DNA of 64,000 nt from Lentinus brumalis (GCA_001792895.1 MARA01000067.1:62001-126000); one strand, 5' to 3'. Shown: positions 47,077 to 58,191, counted from the stretch's first letter. Program-made: numbers and translations. The notes: generated by a model from the sequence alone, not told the origin.

Positions 47077-50000
47077 ATGCTTCGTGGAAATAGGACCAAA
47101 CAAATGCATACCTGCGGCCTCTGCGGAGTCGAACGCAAAACAGCTCAAGGTCTGCGCTCTCACATCTCCCAGACCCCCACATGTCGCATCGCCTTCCACG
47201 AGCAAGTCGCCAAGAGACTCGCCACCGCTGCCGCAGCCGGGCAAGCTGATCGCGATGGGGAGCCGGAGTTCTATGCCCCAGTCGGTGACGAGCTTCCGCT
47301 TGATATGCACGACGACCCTATGGTCGGCCAACAGGGTGAAGGAGTGGAGCCTGCGAATCCGTACCGCGTTACAGTTGAGGAAGTGGAAGACATTGACGCA
47401 GGCGGCCTGCCGAGGCGACCGTGGGTTGGAGAGTACCCAGCGGAAGCCCGGGTTGCCGATGTGTTGCGTCAGGCGAGGACTTGCTTCGAGGAGCTTCGTG
47501 AACAGCGACATGCAGAAGGGAAGGGGAAGTTCGCACCTTACAACAACCGCGAGGAATGGGAGCTGGCAAAATGGCTGGTTACGAGTGGCTTGAGTCAGGA
47601 GGCCATCGACGAGTATCTCACCCTGCCCATCGTGCGTTAGCCGTGCTCGGCTTCATGACTGTTCTACTCACCTTCCGCTGTCCAGACTCGCTCGCGCACG
47701 AACGTGTCCTACAAGAACAAGTACAGCTTCATGAAGAAGCTCGATGACCTTCCGGGTGGGGCGGGATGGGTGTGCGATGAGTGGCAGGTCATCGGAAACG
47801 TAGAGGATGAGGAGGGGGCGATGAAGACTGAGGACATCGAGCTGTGGCGACGGGATCCGATTGAGTGCATCAGGGAGCTCATCGGCAATCCGGCGTTCAA
47901 GGACTACCTCAAGTACGCACCCGAGAAGCTCTTCACAGACGAGGAGGGGACGGGAAGGATGTATGACGAGATGTGGACGGGAGACTGGTGGTGGGATATT
48001 CAAGTCAGTATGCAGTCCTTGCGATCAAAGCTTTGATTGACTTGGATCGGTTACGATGAATAGAGCGAGTTTGACAATGGATCTACCATCGCGCCTATCA
48101 TCCTGTCGTCCGACAAAACCCAGCTCTCACGATTCTCCGGCGACAAACAAGCGTGGCCGGTGTATCTGTCTATCGGGAACATCTCCAAGGAGGTCCGACG
48201 TCAGCCGTCGAAACATGCGACCGTGCTCGTGGGTTACCTACCTGTCACTAAACTCGAGTGCTTCGCCAAGGGGCCCCGGCGTTCCCTTGAGAGTTATCGG
48301 CTCTTCCACGAGTGCATGCGGACGATCCTTGAGCCCTTGGTCGATGCCGCGCGCACTGGGGTCGAGATGGTTTGCGCAGACGGGTTCGTGCGGCGCGTTC
48401 ACCCGATCGTGGCCGCTTACATTGCTGATCACCCGGAGCAATGCCTCATCTCGGGCTGTCAAGAGAATTTCTGCCCGAAGTGCACCGCGCACTCCTCCAA
48501 GCTCGGGGATCCCGTGTACTCTGTGATGAAAGATCAGCCATCTGTCTGGGACGTCATAGAGGAGAAGGCCCGAGGCGACCAACCACCAGAGTTCAAGGCC
48601 CTAGGCCTTCGCTTGATCAACCCTTTCTGGCACGACCTCCCCCATTGCGACATCTTCTCCTGCTTCACGCCGGACCTCCTCCACCAGCTACACAAGGGCG
48701 TCTTCAAGGATCACGTTGTCTCGTGGACGACCGAGAGTCTTGATGGTGGTGCGGATGAGCTGGATCGACGTTTCAAGGCCATGCCGTCTCACCCGTCTCT
48801 GAGGCACTTCAAGAAGGGCATATCGATGGTAACTCAGTGGACCGGTACGGAATACAAGCAGATGGAGAAGGTGTTCGTCGGCGCCATCGTAGGCGCCGCG
48901 GACTCCCAGACCATGCGCGCGGTTCGCGCGGTACTGGACTTTATCTCATACGCTCACTTCCAAGCTCACACCGACGACTCCCTCGCTCATCTGGAAGCTG
49001 CCTGGGCAACATTTCACGAGAACAAGGACGTGTTCATCCGCAACGGCGTGCGCGAACACTTCAACATCCCGAAGATCCACTCCGCCCTTCATTACGCCCT
49101 CTCGATACGCAAACTCGGCACCACCGACGGGTACAACACAGAGAGCTCGGAGCGTCTTCATATCGACTATGCCAAGCGTGGGTACGCTGCCTCAAACAAG
49201 CGGGACTATATCAAGCAGATGACAACTTGGCTGAATCGTCAGGAGGCCGTGGCACGCTTTCAGGCGTATCTCGAGTGGGCTGAACCCGGAGACATGCAGC
49301 TGAAGGGTGGAGAGGCCGAAGATGAGGACGAGGACGAGGACGAGGACGCCATGGCTGTGGATGTTGACGCAAAGCTAGGTGAGGATGACTTGCCGCCCTA
49401 CCACGTTGCCAAGACCCCTGGATTGCCGGGCACCGCTGTGCGCACCCTCATCACAGATTTTGGGTGTACGGACTTTGTCCGTGCGCTCGAGGACTTCCTA
49501 CGTCGTTCTTGCCGTTCGCGCACCCTTCCAACCGCTGCCCAGCACATCCAGCCCAGTACACGCTTCCCAGTCTACCGTCGGATGTCCGTGTTTCTTCCTC
49601 CCCTCCGCCAAGTCTCACGTACGCCAGTCAAGGACACTATCCGCGCTGTCCCAGCCCAGCGAGCACGGCCACTCCGCCGCGCAGTGGCTGCACATTTCGA
49701 TACGGTTCTCGCGCGCGAGCATCCTGGCGGAGAGGATTCTACAGACCCGCTTGCAGGTATGTCTCGCATATCTACAACAGAGCGGCTGATACTCACCTGA
49801 TGAATGCTCCAATAGGGCTCGCCGTGGCTCGTGTGCGCGCCATCTTCCGCCTTCCAGATGCGTACGGCCGCCAGGTCAAGCACCCCGTGGCCTACGTCGA
49901 GTGGTTCACATCTCTGCGCGCACTTGACCCCGATTCCGGTATGTTCAAGGTCTCAAAGTCCTCACGCAACCATCGACGCCGCGCGTCGATCATCCCCATC

Positions 50001-50234
50001 ACGCAAATCGTCCGGAGTTGTCACCTCATCCCAATCTGGGGCAAGCGGATCGACCGGACGTGGAACACACGGAATGTACTCGACAAATGCTCGCGTTTCT
50101 TCGTCAATCCTGACCTTCGTCATCATGACTTTGTTCTATTACGATACTTACATGAGAAGCAGCAGCGCGAGGCAGCCGCTGCAGCGTCCCTTCAGCGCCA
50201 AGCTGCCCAGAGACGCCGTATCTACAATGTATAA
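47077..50234 (+). CDS. Plavaka-type transposase
   Basis: Four exons, 47077-47631, 47686-48003, 48064-49756 and 49816-50234, give about 994 aa in frame; ATG 47104 is an alternative start. The N terminus has a C2HC-like zinc finger (CGLC-x12-H-x6-C). Then come NKYSFMKKLD, MWTGDWWWDIQ, APIILSSDKTQLSRFSGDK and AWPVYLSIGNI, all typical of Plavaka proteins. The RNase H-like catalytic region follows, with probable acidic residues in VCADGFVRR, in CFTPDLLHQLHKGVFKDHV and in YNTESSERLHIDYAKRGY, plus CxxC-type residues (CQENFCPKC) between them. An acidic run precedes the C-terminal domain. KDZ/CMC-type transposases cut and rejoin DNA at inverted ends. No stop or frameshift interrupts the frame, so activity is plausible. 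Confidence 0.93.
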
Positions 50235-50436
50235 CGTCTCGAACCTCCACACAGAGCGGAGCAAATTTAGTACCCAAAAGCTTACCTAGTACTATGTACT
50301 ACGATATGTGATAGTTTGTTCACCTTAGCGGTTCAAGCCCCACCCAGGACAGCGTGCGCAAACGACATATCCGTAAGCGCCTATAGATGGACTTCTGCGG
50401 CATCAAGTCGTCTTCCCGACCACCAGCATCGCCCGC

Positions 50437-51422
50437 ATGGAGCGACCTCAGCTTCCCTACTCCCGTCGTGAGCTCGTCGAAGCTCTCAAAACTGGCTCGA
50501 CTCTATGCACTGACCTCGCCGCCCGGATGTCCCCTCCACATGAAGAACTGAGCCTCTCTGACTACCTGGAGGCCGTCGCCGCGCACAGGGCGTATGCCTT
50601 CAACACCAACAGGCTATTCAATGAGGCCATGGACGAGGCTGCGATGAGACGTCGGGACGAAGAGCGGTCACGCGCTGTGCAGAAGGAGATCTGGCTGAGT
50701 CTTGGGCTCACACCGCCATGGGAGAGGGAGGCAAAGGATGATGCAGAGGGCTCGGAAACGGTCGACGACGAGACCCAGGGTACGTTCATCTCCATGTTTG
50801 GTACTCATATCCCCTCCTCCTTCAACCGTCGTCATGCATCTCTAGGTGCCCTTGTTCCCCTGGCTGCGCTCGGACCACTTCTCGACGAGCTCGAAGACCG
50901 TGTGGTCAACGCCATCGAAAAGCGTCTCAAAGTGATTGTCATGCCCGGCTTGCAGTTCGGTTTTGAGGCGCACCTCGAGACCAATATCATTCCAAACCTC
51001 GAGGACCGTGTACTGAGACGGCTTGAGTCTCGCCTCTCCAGGTTCAAGTACTCGCACCCTGTGTACGACACCATCATCAAGACCCTGAAGCGTCGCCTTC
51101 CGGGCACGTTCGCCGAGGAAGTCGCAGATGAAGTCGCCTGGAAGTGGAAAGACCGGATACTTGCTGAGCTCGGAGACATTGTCGGTCAGCGCGTCAAAGA
51201 GCAGCTGTCCTTCAGCACGTCGGCCATCCTAGACCCTCCTCACCATCCCCCACCAAGTCGTCTACGGCCAGCCCTGTCACTAGTCCGAGGGGATCCAAGC
51301 GTCCAAGCGTTGAAGACTCTGAGTCTGACGATGAACATCCAGGTAAGTCAGTGCGATGCTTCAGCTGCGAGTACTCACACCAGTTCATGGCTGCAGGGAA
51401 GCGCGGCTGGAAGTTGTTCTAA
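50437..51422 (+). CDS. Transposon accessory protein, helical with a basic C terminus
   Basis: Starts at ATG 50437, 200 bp after the transposase stop. Exon 1 (50437-50779) is joined by a 66-nt in-phase intron to exon 2 (from 50846). The protein is helical and charged: RRRDEERSRAVQKEIWLSLG, then ELEDRVVNAIEKRLK and NLEDRVLRRLESRLSR, likely coiled coils. The natural ending is read in another frame: SPTKSSTASPVTSPRGSKRP, then EDSESDDEHPGKRGWKLF, the last residues coming from an exon at 51397-51422 after a GTAAGT intron. The frame change near 51205-51240 has no obvious splice explanation; it is either an unusual intron or a frameshift. I do not recognise the family. The place inside the element suggests a role in transposition or DNA binding. 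Confidence 0.65.
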
Positions 51423-51649
51423 GACCACGGTCATTGGGCGACTGTAGCATATCAAGTTGTAACATTGTACCCTTTCACTGAACAACGTGCTCGTGTACAT
51501 CCCAATTCAGAAGTGTATTAGTGCCTGCAACTCCTACATGCGACCACAGCGCGTGCGACATTTGCAAGGACGTCCTCGCAAGTCCGCCCGCCCACCTTCT
51601 TCCCTGTACCTCCAGGTGGGCTCGTGAATTGATTGAGTTGCTATCTGGT

Positions 51650-51788
51650 GTTCGGGACTGCTCCAGAACTCACGTGCGGGGCCCTCGAGCCCGCGGAGCC
51701 ATCCCGAGCCATCTCGAGCCCCGCGCGTGGGTTGCGGAGACGCCCCGAGCCGCCTGTATGGCTCCGGAGAGATGTGTTTTTCCTGATG
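51650..51788 (-). repeat. Right terminal inverted repeat and subterminal motif cluster
   Basis: Reverse complement begins CATCAGGAAAAACAC and is followed within 140 bp by several CTCGAG, CTCGGG and CTCGGC motifs. Both ends also share CGGGACTGCTC at their inner limit (near 44633 and 51656), there in the same orientation. Confidence 0.65.
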
Positions 51789-52374
51789 CTCGGAGTCCAC
51801 CAGCACCGTCCGAGCTTCGACGACGCGCTGCAAGGTGCGAGAAGCGACCGCGCACGATGCAGACCCTGCTCAAGGCACGTGCATGTCTTCGTGTCGGGCA
51901 GCGGGGCATAGAGGAGTATGTAGTGCACTGTGCAGTAAGGGTGTGACTGAGTGTGCGTCTGTTCTACAACGCAGAATGTAGATAGACTTACCTCGCTCAG
52001 GTCCGGTTGCCGCGGCGCACGCAGGGCGCAGCGAGTTATGCGTATGAGCACTCGACGAAACGGAGTGCGTAGCCGTCGCTAGGAGACGGCTGAGGAGGTG
52101 GACCGAAGATGGGGGGACAATTAGAACGAGGACGAGGACGGGAGGCGGGCGGCGGGCGGCGGGATGGAGGTCCGGCGGATGAACGGGCTGGGAGGGCAGT
52201 TCGGGTCAGAGACTTGGCTTCCGCCATCAGACATTGAGGAGTACTTAAGCGATGGCCCGACTCATAATCAGACATAGTACTTAGAGTCTAGACGGGTGTG
52301 TGGTCGAGGATGTCGCTACCTGGAAAGATCCCGTGTAGTATTGACGACGGCTGATGTTCACTTTAGTCTTCCAG

Positions 52375-53723
52375 TCAACCGTCGTGCAGTATAATGCCGT
52401 CGCTGCAACGGTTCAGACAGCTACCTGTAGGCTGTTGTTCCGCAACCGTTTTGCCGTCGCGCGCCGTCATCCCCCCACACTTGCCCTTAAGCTCCGGCCA
52501 GTCCGCGCGCTGGCACGTCATACTACGGTACCTGGGATGCGGCGATAAGTATATTGTACAGTCGAAGAGGGATCGAAATGGGTCGCGAGACAACGTACCA
52601 GGCTGTGTTGCACCCTGTGCACTTCCTCACCATCGCTGTCGCCTTCGCACACCATGTGCATCGATAGAGGGATGCTAGCCCAGGTCCGGGCTGCACACGT
52701 CCTTGCTGGCTTCCGTCGCAGCAACACCTTAGAGGTCCTCGCAAGAGTGAGTGAATGGTGATGGGGCTGGGCCGTCTCCACCAGCCTGCATGTGTCTCCA
52801 ACTCGGACCCTTGCACCCCGTCACGGTCGCGGACCGTTTCACCGGAGCTTCCAGATTTCTGGCACGTCGCCTGAGTTGCAGTGCGGTCTCTTTCAGGTGG
52901 GAAGTCAATGGTGTTTCGGAGCGTGTGGTCCTGATGATAAAACTTGGCGACAAGGAGTCTCCACTTCTTGAGCCCCTCAGGGAAATATCGAGCGAAAGTC
53001 CTGTGACCGGCGCGCATGCGGTTGTCACAGACCTCGTGGCCGACCATCTGCAATGCCTCTTACGAGCGGTCGAGCATGGCCGTAAGAGTCTGCGATGAGG
53101 AGAATATGAGAGATGGTGAGCTGAGCAGCGACAGAGTCATACACGGTATAAGCAATCTTACCGGAACATCTCCAAGATCTTCTCCGAGCTCCGACTTATG
53201 ATACTTACTGTTGGACAGGTCCCCCACACGGGGCAAGTTGCGGCAGTCACCTGAGGCTTCATCGAAGACGCTGCATGCGTAAGTTAAGCCGAGTATCATA
53301 TGGTGATGGCTGGGATTCATTTCCAGGAGGATAGCAAACGCCTTCTCGTACGAGAGCTCCACCACGGAATAGCATTCGACGTTTCAGGTAAGGAGTGAGG
53401 CTATCGAGCTCCAGCCCTCTTCTAGCGATCTGCAGCCCCGCCCCGCGGTCTAGGGAATGTTCGCAGAACAGTATGTGCGCGTACGCGTGGGCGGGGCTGC
53501 GTGCAAACACTGCCTGTGCGCGAGAAGCCGCCACCGTGGAATCTGTGAACGCCAGATACTCGAGGTCGAAAAGGTCGGCCTTGTCAAGAAGCGAGGGGAC
53601 ACTCTGGAGAGCTGCGGCGGCTTTCTGGAGAAGGTCCCGCCATGTTCGAGGTCTGTTGGAGCCCGAACTCGCAAACGGGATATTGGGGATGTCTTGGTCA
53701 TTGTACGTAGGCGGCCCTCGCAT
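52375..53723 (-). pseudogene. MYND-type protein gene, copy C, frameshifted and with two lost zinc ligands
   Basis: The same gene as 34470-35822. The N-terminal frame from ATG 53723 is interrupted near 53365, where two bases are missing compared with copy B, shifting VVELSYEKAF into another frame. The finger exon reads CTWC-x9-CTGC and TAWYRSMTCQRADWPELKGKC: the Cys after Tyr is Arg as in copy B, and the His ligand is Leu. On the other hand this copy keeps a canonical GTAAGT donor after DLSN (near 53210) that copies A and B have lost by a 4-bp deletion. It is thus a pseudogene that preserves an older splice site. Confidence 0.75.
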
Positions 53724-54639
53724 GAGTACATCCGCGATTCCTATACCAAATCTGCAGAACTCGCCGTCCTTGGCAAGACGCTAAACCAGGGTGAGGGAAT
53801 TCCGAGCGCACTGTTTGATGAGGGCGCTCTCGCCTCCGGGCCTGGCTCGGGATGCTGCCAGGTGAGGGAAGTGAATTTGCCCGGCGCCGGACGACCTAAG
53901 CTGAGCAGCACTTGGCGGTGTAGGCCCGAGAACGCTGAATATCCATGCGGTAGCGCAGCGAAGGCCGATATTGGGCGAGCTTGTTCACACAGCAAGGACC
54001 TCGAGGGCGGGTCCCATTGATTCCATGCGCTCCGCCGGGCAGGACCTGACACAGAGGATGAGGAGCGGGATCTTCAAGATGTGTTGCGATGAAGTTGCAA
54101 AGGCTTGTAGCTTGTAGCTTGTACCGCGAGGCCGTTGGGCGAAGAAGGAGTAGAATGCCCCGGCATGTTGTCTAGAAGGGCGGCGGATCCGGGATATTGA
54201 GGTCCGAGGAGCCGCCAGAAACCGTATAAGGCAGACTGAAGAGCTACCACGACAGGGGTCACCGGTCACCGGTCACCGGTCAGTCCAGCATCATACGACG
54301 GACGGTAATATGCGCATACATGTACACGGGCATAGCGACGTCCAGAAGACACGGCATACCCACGGGTGGGTGGGAGAAGGGCCTGCGAGTATACGCAGCG
54401 AGATCGAGAGGCCAGAGTCGATCACAGGAAGCCGGCGGGATGGCCATAGGGATCAGGCCTTCAGGCAGCTGTGGAGTGCAGGCGCGGTCTGTAGGTGTCG
54501 GACCGCAGACCGGAGACACACACCGCGGTAAAGAACCAGCGCAGGAGACACAGATATCTCGTGCAGCGAGCGAGAGCCGGCGGACGACCAGAGAGTCGCG
54601 GACGAGCGACCTTCCAAATCGGGCGAGCTCGCGGGCTTC

Positions 54640-55570
54640 GTGGCGTGGGAAAGCGACGTAGCAGCGCTCTCGCTGTTCTCACCGTCCTCGACCCCGCCGG
54701 GTCATCGCTGCGTGCCAGAACACTCGGACAGTGCCCGCCTTGCCTCGCAGAGCACGCTGTTTGTGCGCTCTCGCGGCGGCTTTGTCTCTGCGATCCGCGC
54801 ACCCGCCCTCGTCACGCGTCGTGTCTACCCCCGTCTCCCACTCGCTTTCGTCCTCCACGACCACCCTCGGCCCCGCTCCCGGTGACTTCCGCTCTCGTAG
54901 CGTCTCCCGTAGTCGCCGCGCCTCGTCCACCTCGCGTCACCACAGCCCCGTCCGCGGCCTCTCCTGGCTCTGGCGTTTCAAGATCTGCAAGGACGGCGAA
55001 CACGACAACTGAAGTAGCTGGTGGACGTCGGTCGATGTCTCTCCCCGTCCATGGGAGGCTGAATAGGAGAAGTCGGGTTATCGCTGCGCACTCTCGGACC
55101 GCGTGCCGCTCCCGGATTGGAGTCCGACCGCAAGTCCGACACCCAGCTTCCCTCGCAGAGCATGCCGTCCGTACGCTCCTCCGTGTCGACGCTGTGTCGA
55201 CCATCCGCCACCTGCGTCGTCTCTGCTCCCTGTCTCCCTCCCTCTTCTCCACGACCGCCCTCGTAGGACCCGGCCCTCTTCCGCTCCCGTACCGTCTAGC
55301 CAGCGGTCGTCCTCGCCACTGCAGCCTGTGCATGATCTCTCTAACCTGTGGCCGGTTCAGCGGCAACGAGAACAGCGACTGGTGGTGTCCGTCAATGTCC
55401 AGCCGCGCGTGCATAATCATTGGTACTCCATGATATCTCCTAACTGTGCCGTCACAGCGACATCAAGAACGGCGCCGGTGACAACTCGAGCAGCCAGTGG
55501 ACATCCGTCCATGACTTTCCCTGCCCGCGGAGGATGATGATAAGGAGGCCATGTTGGCACGGTTGTACGC
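54640..55570 (+). other. Diverged Ser/Pro-rich gene modules, copy C
   Basis: Corresponds to 26100-27010 and 36790-37700. A module of about 330 bp appears at least twice and perhaps three times: a Ser/Pro-coding stretch with CCTCGCAGAGCA and CCACGACC...CTC blocks, followed by a short exon of the type GDNSSSQWTSVHDF. Related short exons are seen near 54985, 55375, 55480 and 55940. An exon-like end KEAMLARLYAR near 55565 matches EEWSTRLYAR in units A and B. No continuous frame was assembled. Confidence 0.3.
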
Positions 55571-55599
55571 GCGGTGTGAGTGCATCGTTCTTCCCTCCG

Positions 55600-57640
55600 T
55601 CATTCTCTCCCGTCAGCGCGCACAGAGATCAGATACATGGACTGGTATGCACGGCCCCATTGCGCACCTCGCACCGTGTCTGGGCCATCTGCGCGGTCCT
55701 GGAAAGCTGTCTTGCCGACGACTTCGCATGGAGCGCTTCCTGCGCATGGCGGCTGGCCCACCACCGCTCCGCTGTCTCTTCTCGCATCACGGTGGGCTCT
55801 TCGCCCAGCTCTCTCATCCTCCAGGAACACCAGCACGGTTGGCCGTGTGCTTGCGCCTCGCGGGACCCGGCCCTCCAGAGCCCCCATCTTCCACTCGTGC
55901 ACCGCCCTGGCCACGACCTCTCCTCCCTATAGCGGTCAAACGAATGGCGGCGGTGCCGACTCGAGTAGTCACGCTGGCAGACGTCGGTTGCGATGTGAGT
56001 AGAATCTCACACATCGTTTTTCGCTTCGTGTTATCTTCTTCCGTTGTTCTCTCCCCCTCTCCCCCTCTCGCGTCGATGCTCCGTTGCACCGGCTCAGCAT
56101 TCCGATCGACCGAAGTTGCGCCTCATCACGGCTCGTTGTCGACGTGCTAGTATACATGCGACACGTGTTGGGTTCACTCCGAGTGTGCTTGCACTCTCTT
56201 TCGTAATCCATGCTTGCATGCGCCGCACGCTCTTTTGTCACGTCTCGTTGCGCCCCGTTCACTTCTTTCTGCATACATGAAGGTCTGCTTCCAGAACATG
56301 ACGCGCTGCGCACCCGCGCCGTAGCGTTATGCCCAGTCATGCGCAAGATAATGAGTAATAGCGAATCCGTGCGTAGTCCGGAGACGCGGAAGCGGAATAC
56401 AGTACGCCTGCTCGTCTGTATGTTTTCGGTTCGGACCGCCCGAGCTGCGCGCGGCGAGTCCACAGATCATGTCTTGCGTGAGATGCATGCCGTTCCTTGG
56501 GTCCTGGACTCGTCGTACACCGGGGGACGTCAAGGCGACGGCGCTCGGGCGTTTCCAGTGCGGTGTCAGCCACCGATTTGAAGACGCGTCCTTGGAGTAA
56601 TGAAACGGGTCGCGGGATGCGGTCGACTCTGAGTGCGTAGTAAGTATGCGGATGGGTAGGGAGAGTCTCTCGGATGAGTGTTCCCCCGAGACGTGCTGCT
56701 GTAGGCGGAGATGGAGCTTGGAAGGTGCGGCCGCAGCGAGTTATCGTACTTGGTCGACGCGCCGTCCGAGCTACAGTATGTACATCTGCACGGTCCGAAG
56801 CAACCTAGATGGAAGGACGAGAACGCCTTCGTGGGCGGATGCACGGGGATGGGAGAGACTCGGGGGTACGTACCACAAGCGGAGAGTGGGCGGTGTTGGA
56901 ATCATGGACTAGCTGTCTGCAGTTATGTGTCAAATACGTGCGTGCCCGCGGGTCGAGAGATGTTTATGTGGCACAATTGGGCAGCATGTTTGATGCTCAC
57001 CGAGAGGGCTGAGCTGGATCATACCTTTCTTCAACGGCCCAAGGCTCGAGTCACGGTGCGGATTGGACATGGCACGCACGATCTGCGGGAGTTGGGACAG
57101 CAGTTATGGCTCTCGACCTGTGGCCAGTCGCGCGCGCGCTGGGCTGCGGGCGGGGAGCGGCTACTTGTAATGAGGCCTTGGAAGACTGCATCTTCAACGC
57201 GTACGTTGATGGAGGGTCAGCGGACGGAACATACGAAGGAACGAGGCCGTCGGTTCGTCGTTGGCGGTGACCAGTAACGGTTATCCTTGGATGTCCGTCT
57301 GCTGGCACCGGTGCACTGAGCGTTTGCGTGAGCACAGTGCGCAGACGACGTTGTTTCGCCGCACTCCGCAGGAAGAGGCCGGCCGCGTACACTGATCTGG
57401 AAGCCCTATGACAGCATCGCCCACCTCGTGAATGGCCGTTTTGCGTTCATGCACTCATGCGGCCAGCGAATGCCCGTGGGACGGTCTCACTGTGGCCTCG
57501 ATATTCTTGGGCGAAACAGTGTCTGGAATGGCCGGCACTGAGCGGGGAATGGCACGTGGCCGTGCATCGGACATGCTCGCCGCCGTCGTCCAAATTGTGG
57601 GCTGTTCTCCCCGACGGTGAATGGCAGCGTCGACAGCGCA
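55600..57640. other. No supported gene
   Basis: A further weakly related Ser/Pro-coding module may lie at 55620-55990. After that only unconvincing frames are found, such as 56711-57277 (plus, 188 codons) and 55969-56463 (minus), without domains or splice-consistent partners. The right end holds the promoter of the cerato-platanin gene. Confidence 0.4.
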
Positions 57641-57656
57641 AGCGGCACGGTGCAGC

Positions 57657-57663
57657 TATAAAA
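57657..57663 (+). promoter_or_regulatory. TATA box of the cerato-platanin gene
   Basis: TATAAAA lies 109 bp upstream of the start codon at 57772, followed by a C/T-rich leader with CTCACTT and CTCACC blocks and the start context ATCACCATGC. Position and context fit a strongly expressed fungal gene. Confidence 0.7.
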
Positions 57664-57771
57664 TGGCGGCCTCACGACCAGCAAAAGCCCAGCATCGATT
57701 CAATCGGTCTCTCGCATTCGCACTCAGCCACTTCCGGTCGCTCAAGCCTCCTCACCATCCTTGTCATCACC

Positions 57772-58191
57772 ATGCAGCTCACTTCGCTCCTCGCTCTCGC
57801 CGCCGCAGTCTCCTCCGCGCTCGCTGTGACGGTCTCGTACGACGAGACGTACGACAACCCGTCGGGCGACATGCTCACCGTCTCGTGCTCGAACGGCCCG
57901 CACGGGCTCGTCCCGCAGGGCTTCCCGACCTTCGGCTCGCTCCCGAGCTTCCCGAACATCGGCGGCGCGGCGGCGGTCGCGGGCTTCGACTCGGCGCAGT
58001 GCGGGACGTGCTGGCAGCTGACGTACGCGGGCACGGGGAAGAGCATCAACGTGCTCGCGATCGACCATGCGGGCGCGGGGTTCAATATTGCGCTGGAGGC
58101 GATGAATACGTTGACGAATGGGCAGGGGGTGTTCTTGGGGAGGATCGATGCGGATGTGAAGCAGGTGGACGCGTCCAAGTGCGGATTGTGA
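57772..58191 (+). CDS. Cerato-platanin family secreted protein
   Basis: A single exon of 139 aa. Residues 1-18 form a signal peptide (MQLTSLLALAAAVSSALA). The mature part starts VTVSYDETYDNPSGDML and has SCSNGPHGL, a Pro/Phe-rich loop, CGTCWQLTYAG, INVLAIDHAG and the C-terminal DASKCGL. Four cysteines are in the conserved places for two disulphide bridges, and the length is typical. Cerato-platanins are small double-psi beta-barrel proteins found in the cell wall and medium of fungi; they bind chitin oligomers, loosen cellulose and are recognised by plants as elicitors. Codon use is strongly biased to C/G endings, as expected of a highly expressed gene. The next sequence after the stop shows no second exon. 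Confidence 0.95.
   Translation: MQLTSLLALAAAVSSALAVTVSYDETYDNPSGDMLTVSCSNGPHGLVPQGFPTFGSLPSFPNIGGAAAVAGFDSAQCGTCWQLTYAGTGKSINVLAIDHAGAGFNIALEAMNTLTNGQGVFLGRIDADVKQVDASKCGL

Larger units (their letters stand above)
44488..51788 (+). mobile_element. Complete Plavaka-type (KDZ/CACTA-like) DNA transposon, 7,301 bp
   Basis: The ends are read from the paralogous empty site. The A/B unit junction reads GAC-CT-CGGAGTCC; at the B/C junction it reads GAC-CT, then CATCAGGGAAAATACAC at 44488, and at the far side GTGTTTTTCCTGATG up to 51788, then CT-CGGAGTCC. This gives a 2-bp CT target duplication and imperfect inverted ends starting CATCAGG. Inside are a leftward DUF6532 gene (44819-46816), a rightward transposase (47077-50234) and a rightward accessory gene (50437-51422). 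Both subterminal regions are rich in CTCGAG/CTCGGG motifs. The transposase is intact over ~994 codons, so the element may be autonomous and recent. Confidence 0.9.
51789..55580. repeat. Tandem unit copy C (older, incomplete)
   Basis: Begins with the same CTCGGAGTCCACCAG as copy B at 33877 and follows it closely to about 54290. From there it diverges with many indels and fades out near 55580, within the region equivalent to about 37710. It keeps the left 446 bp and the MYND finger exons that copy A lacks. Confidence 0.85.

Noticed and set aside
56711..57277. 188-codon plus-strand frame
   Set aside because: Composition is not protein-like over its length and no family or exon partner could be found.
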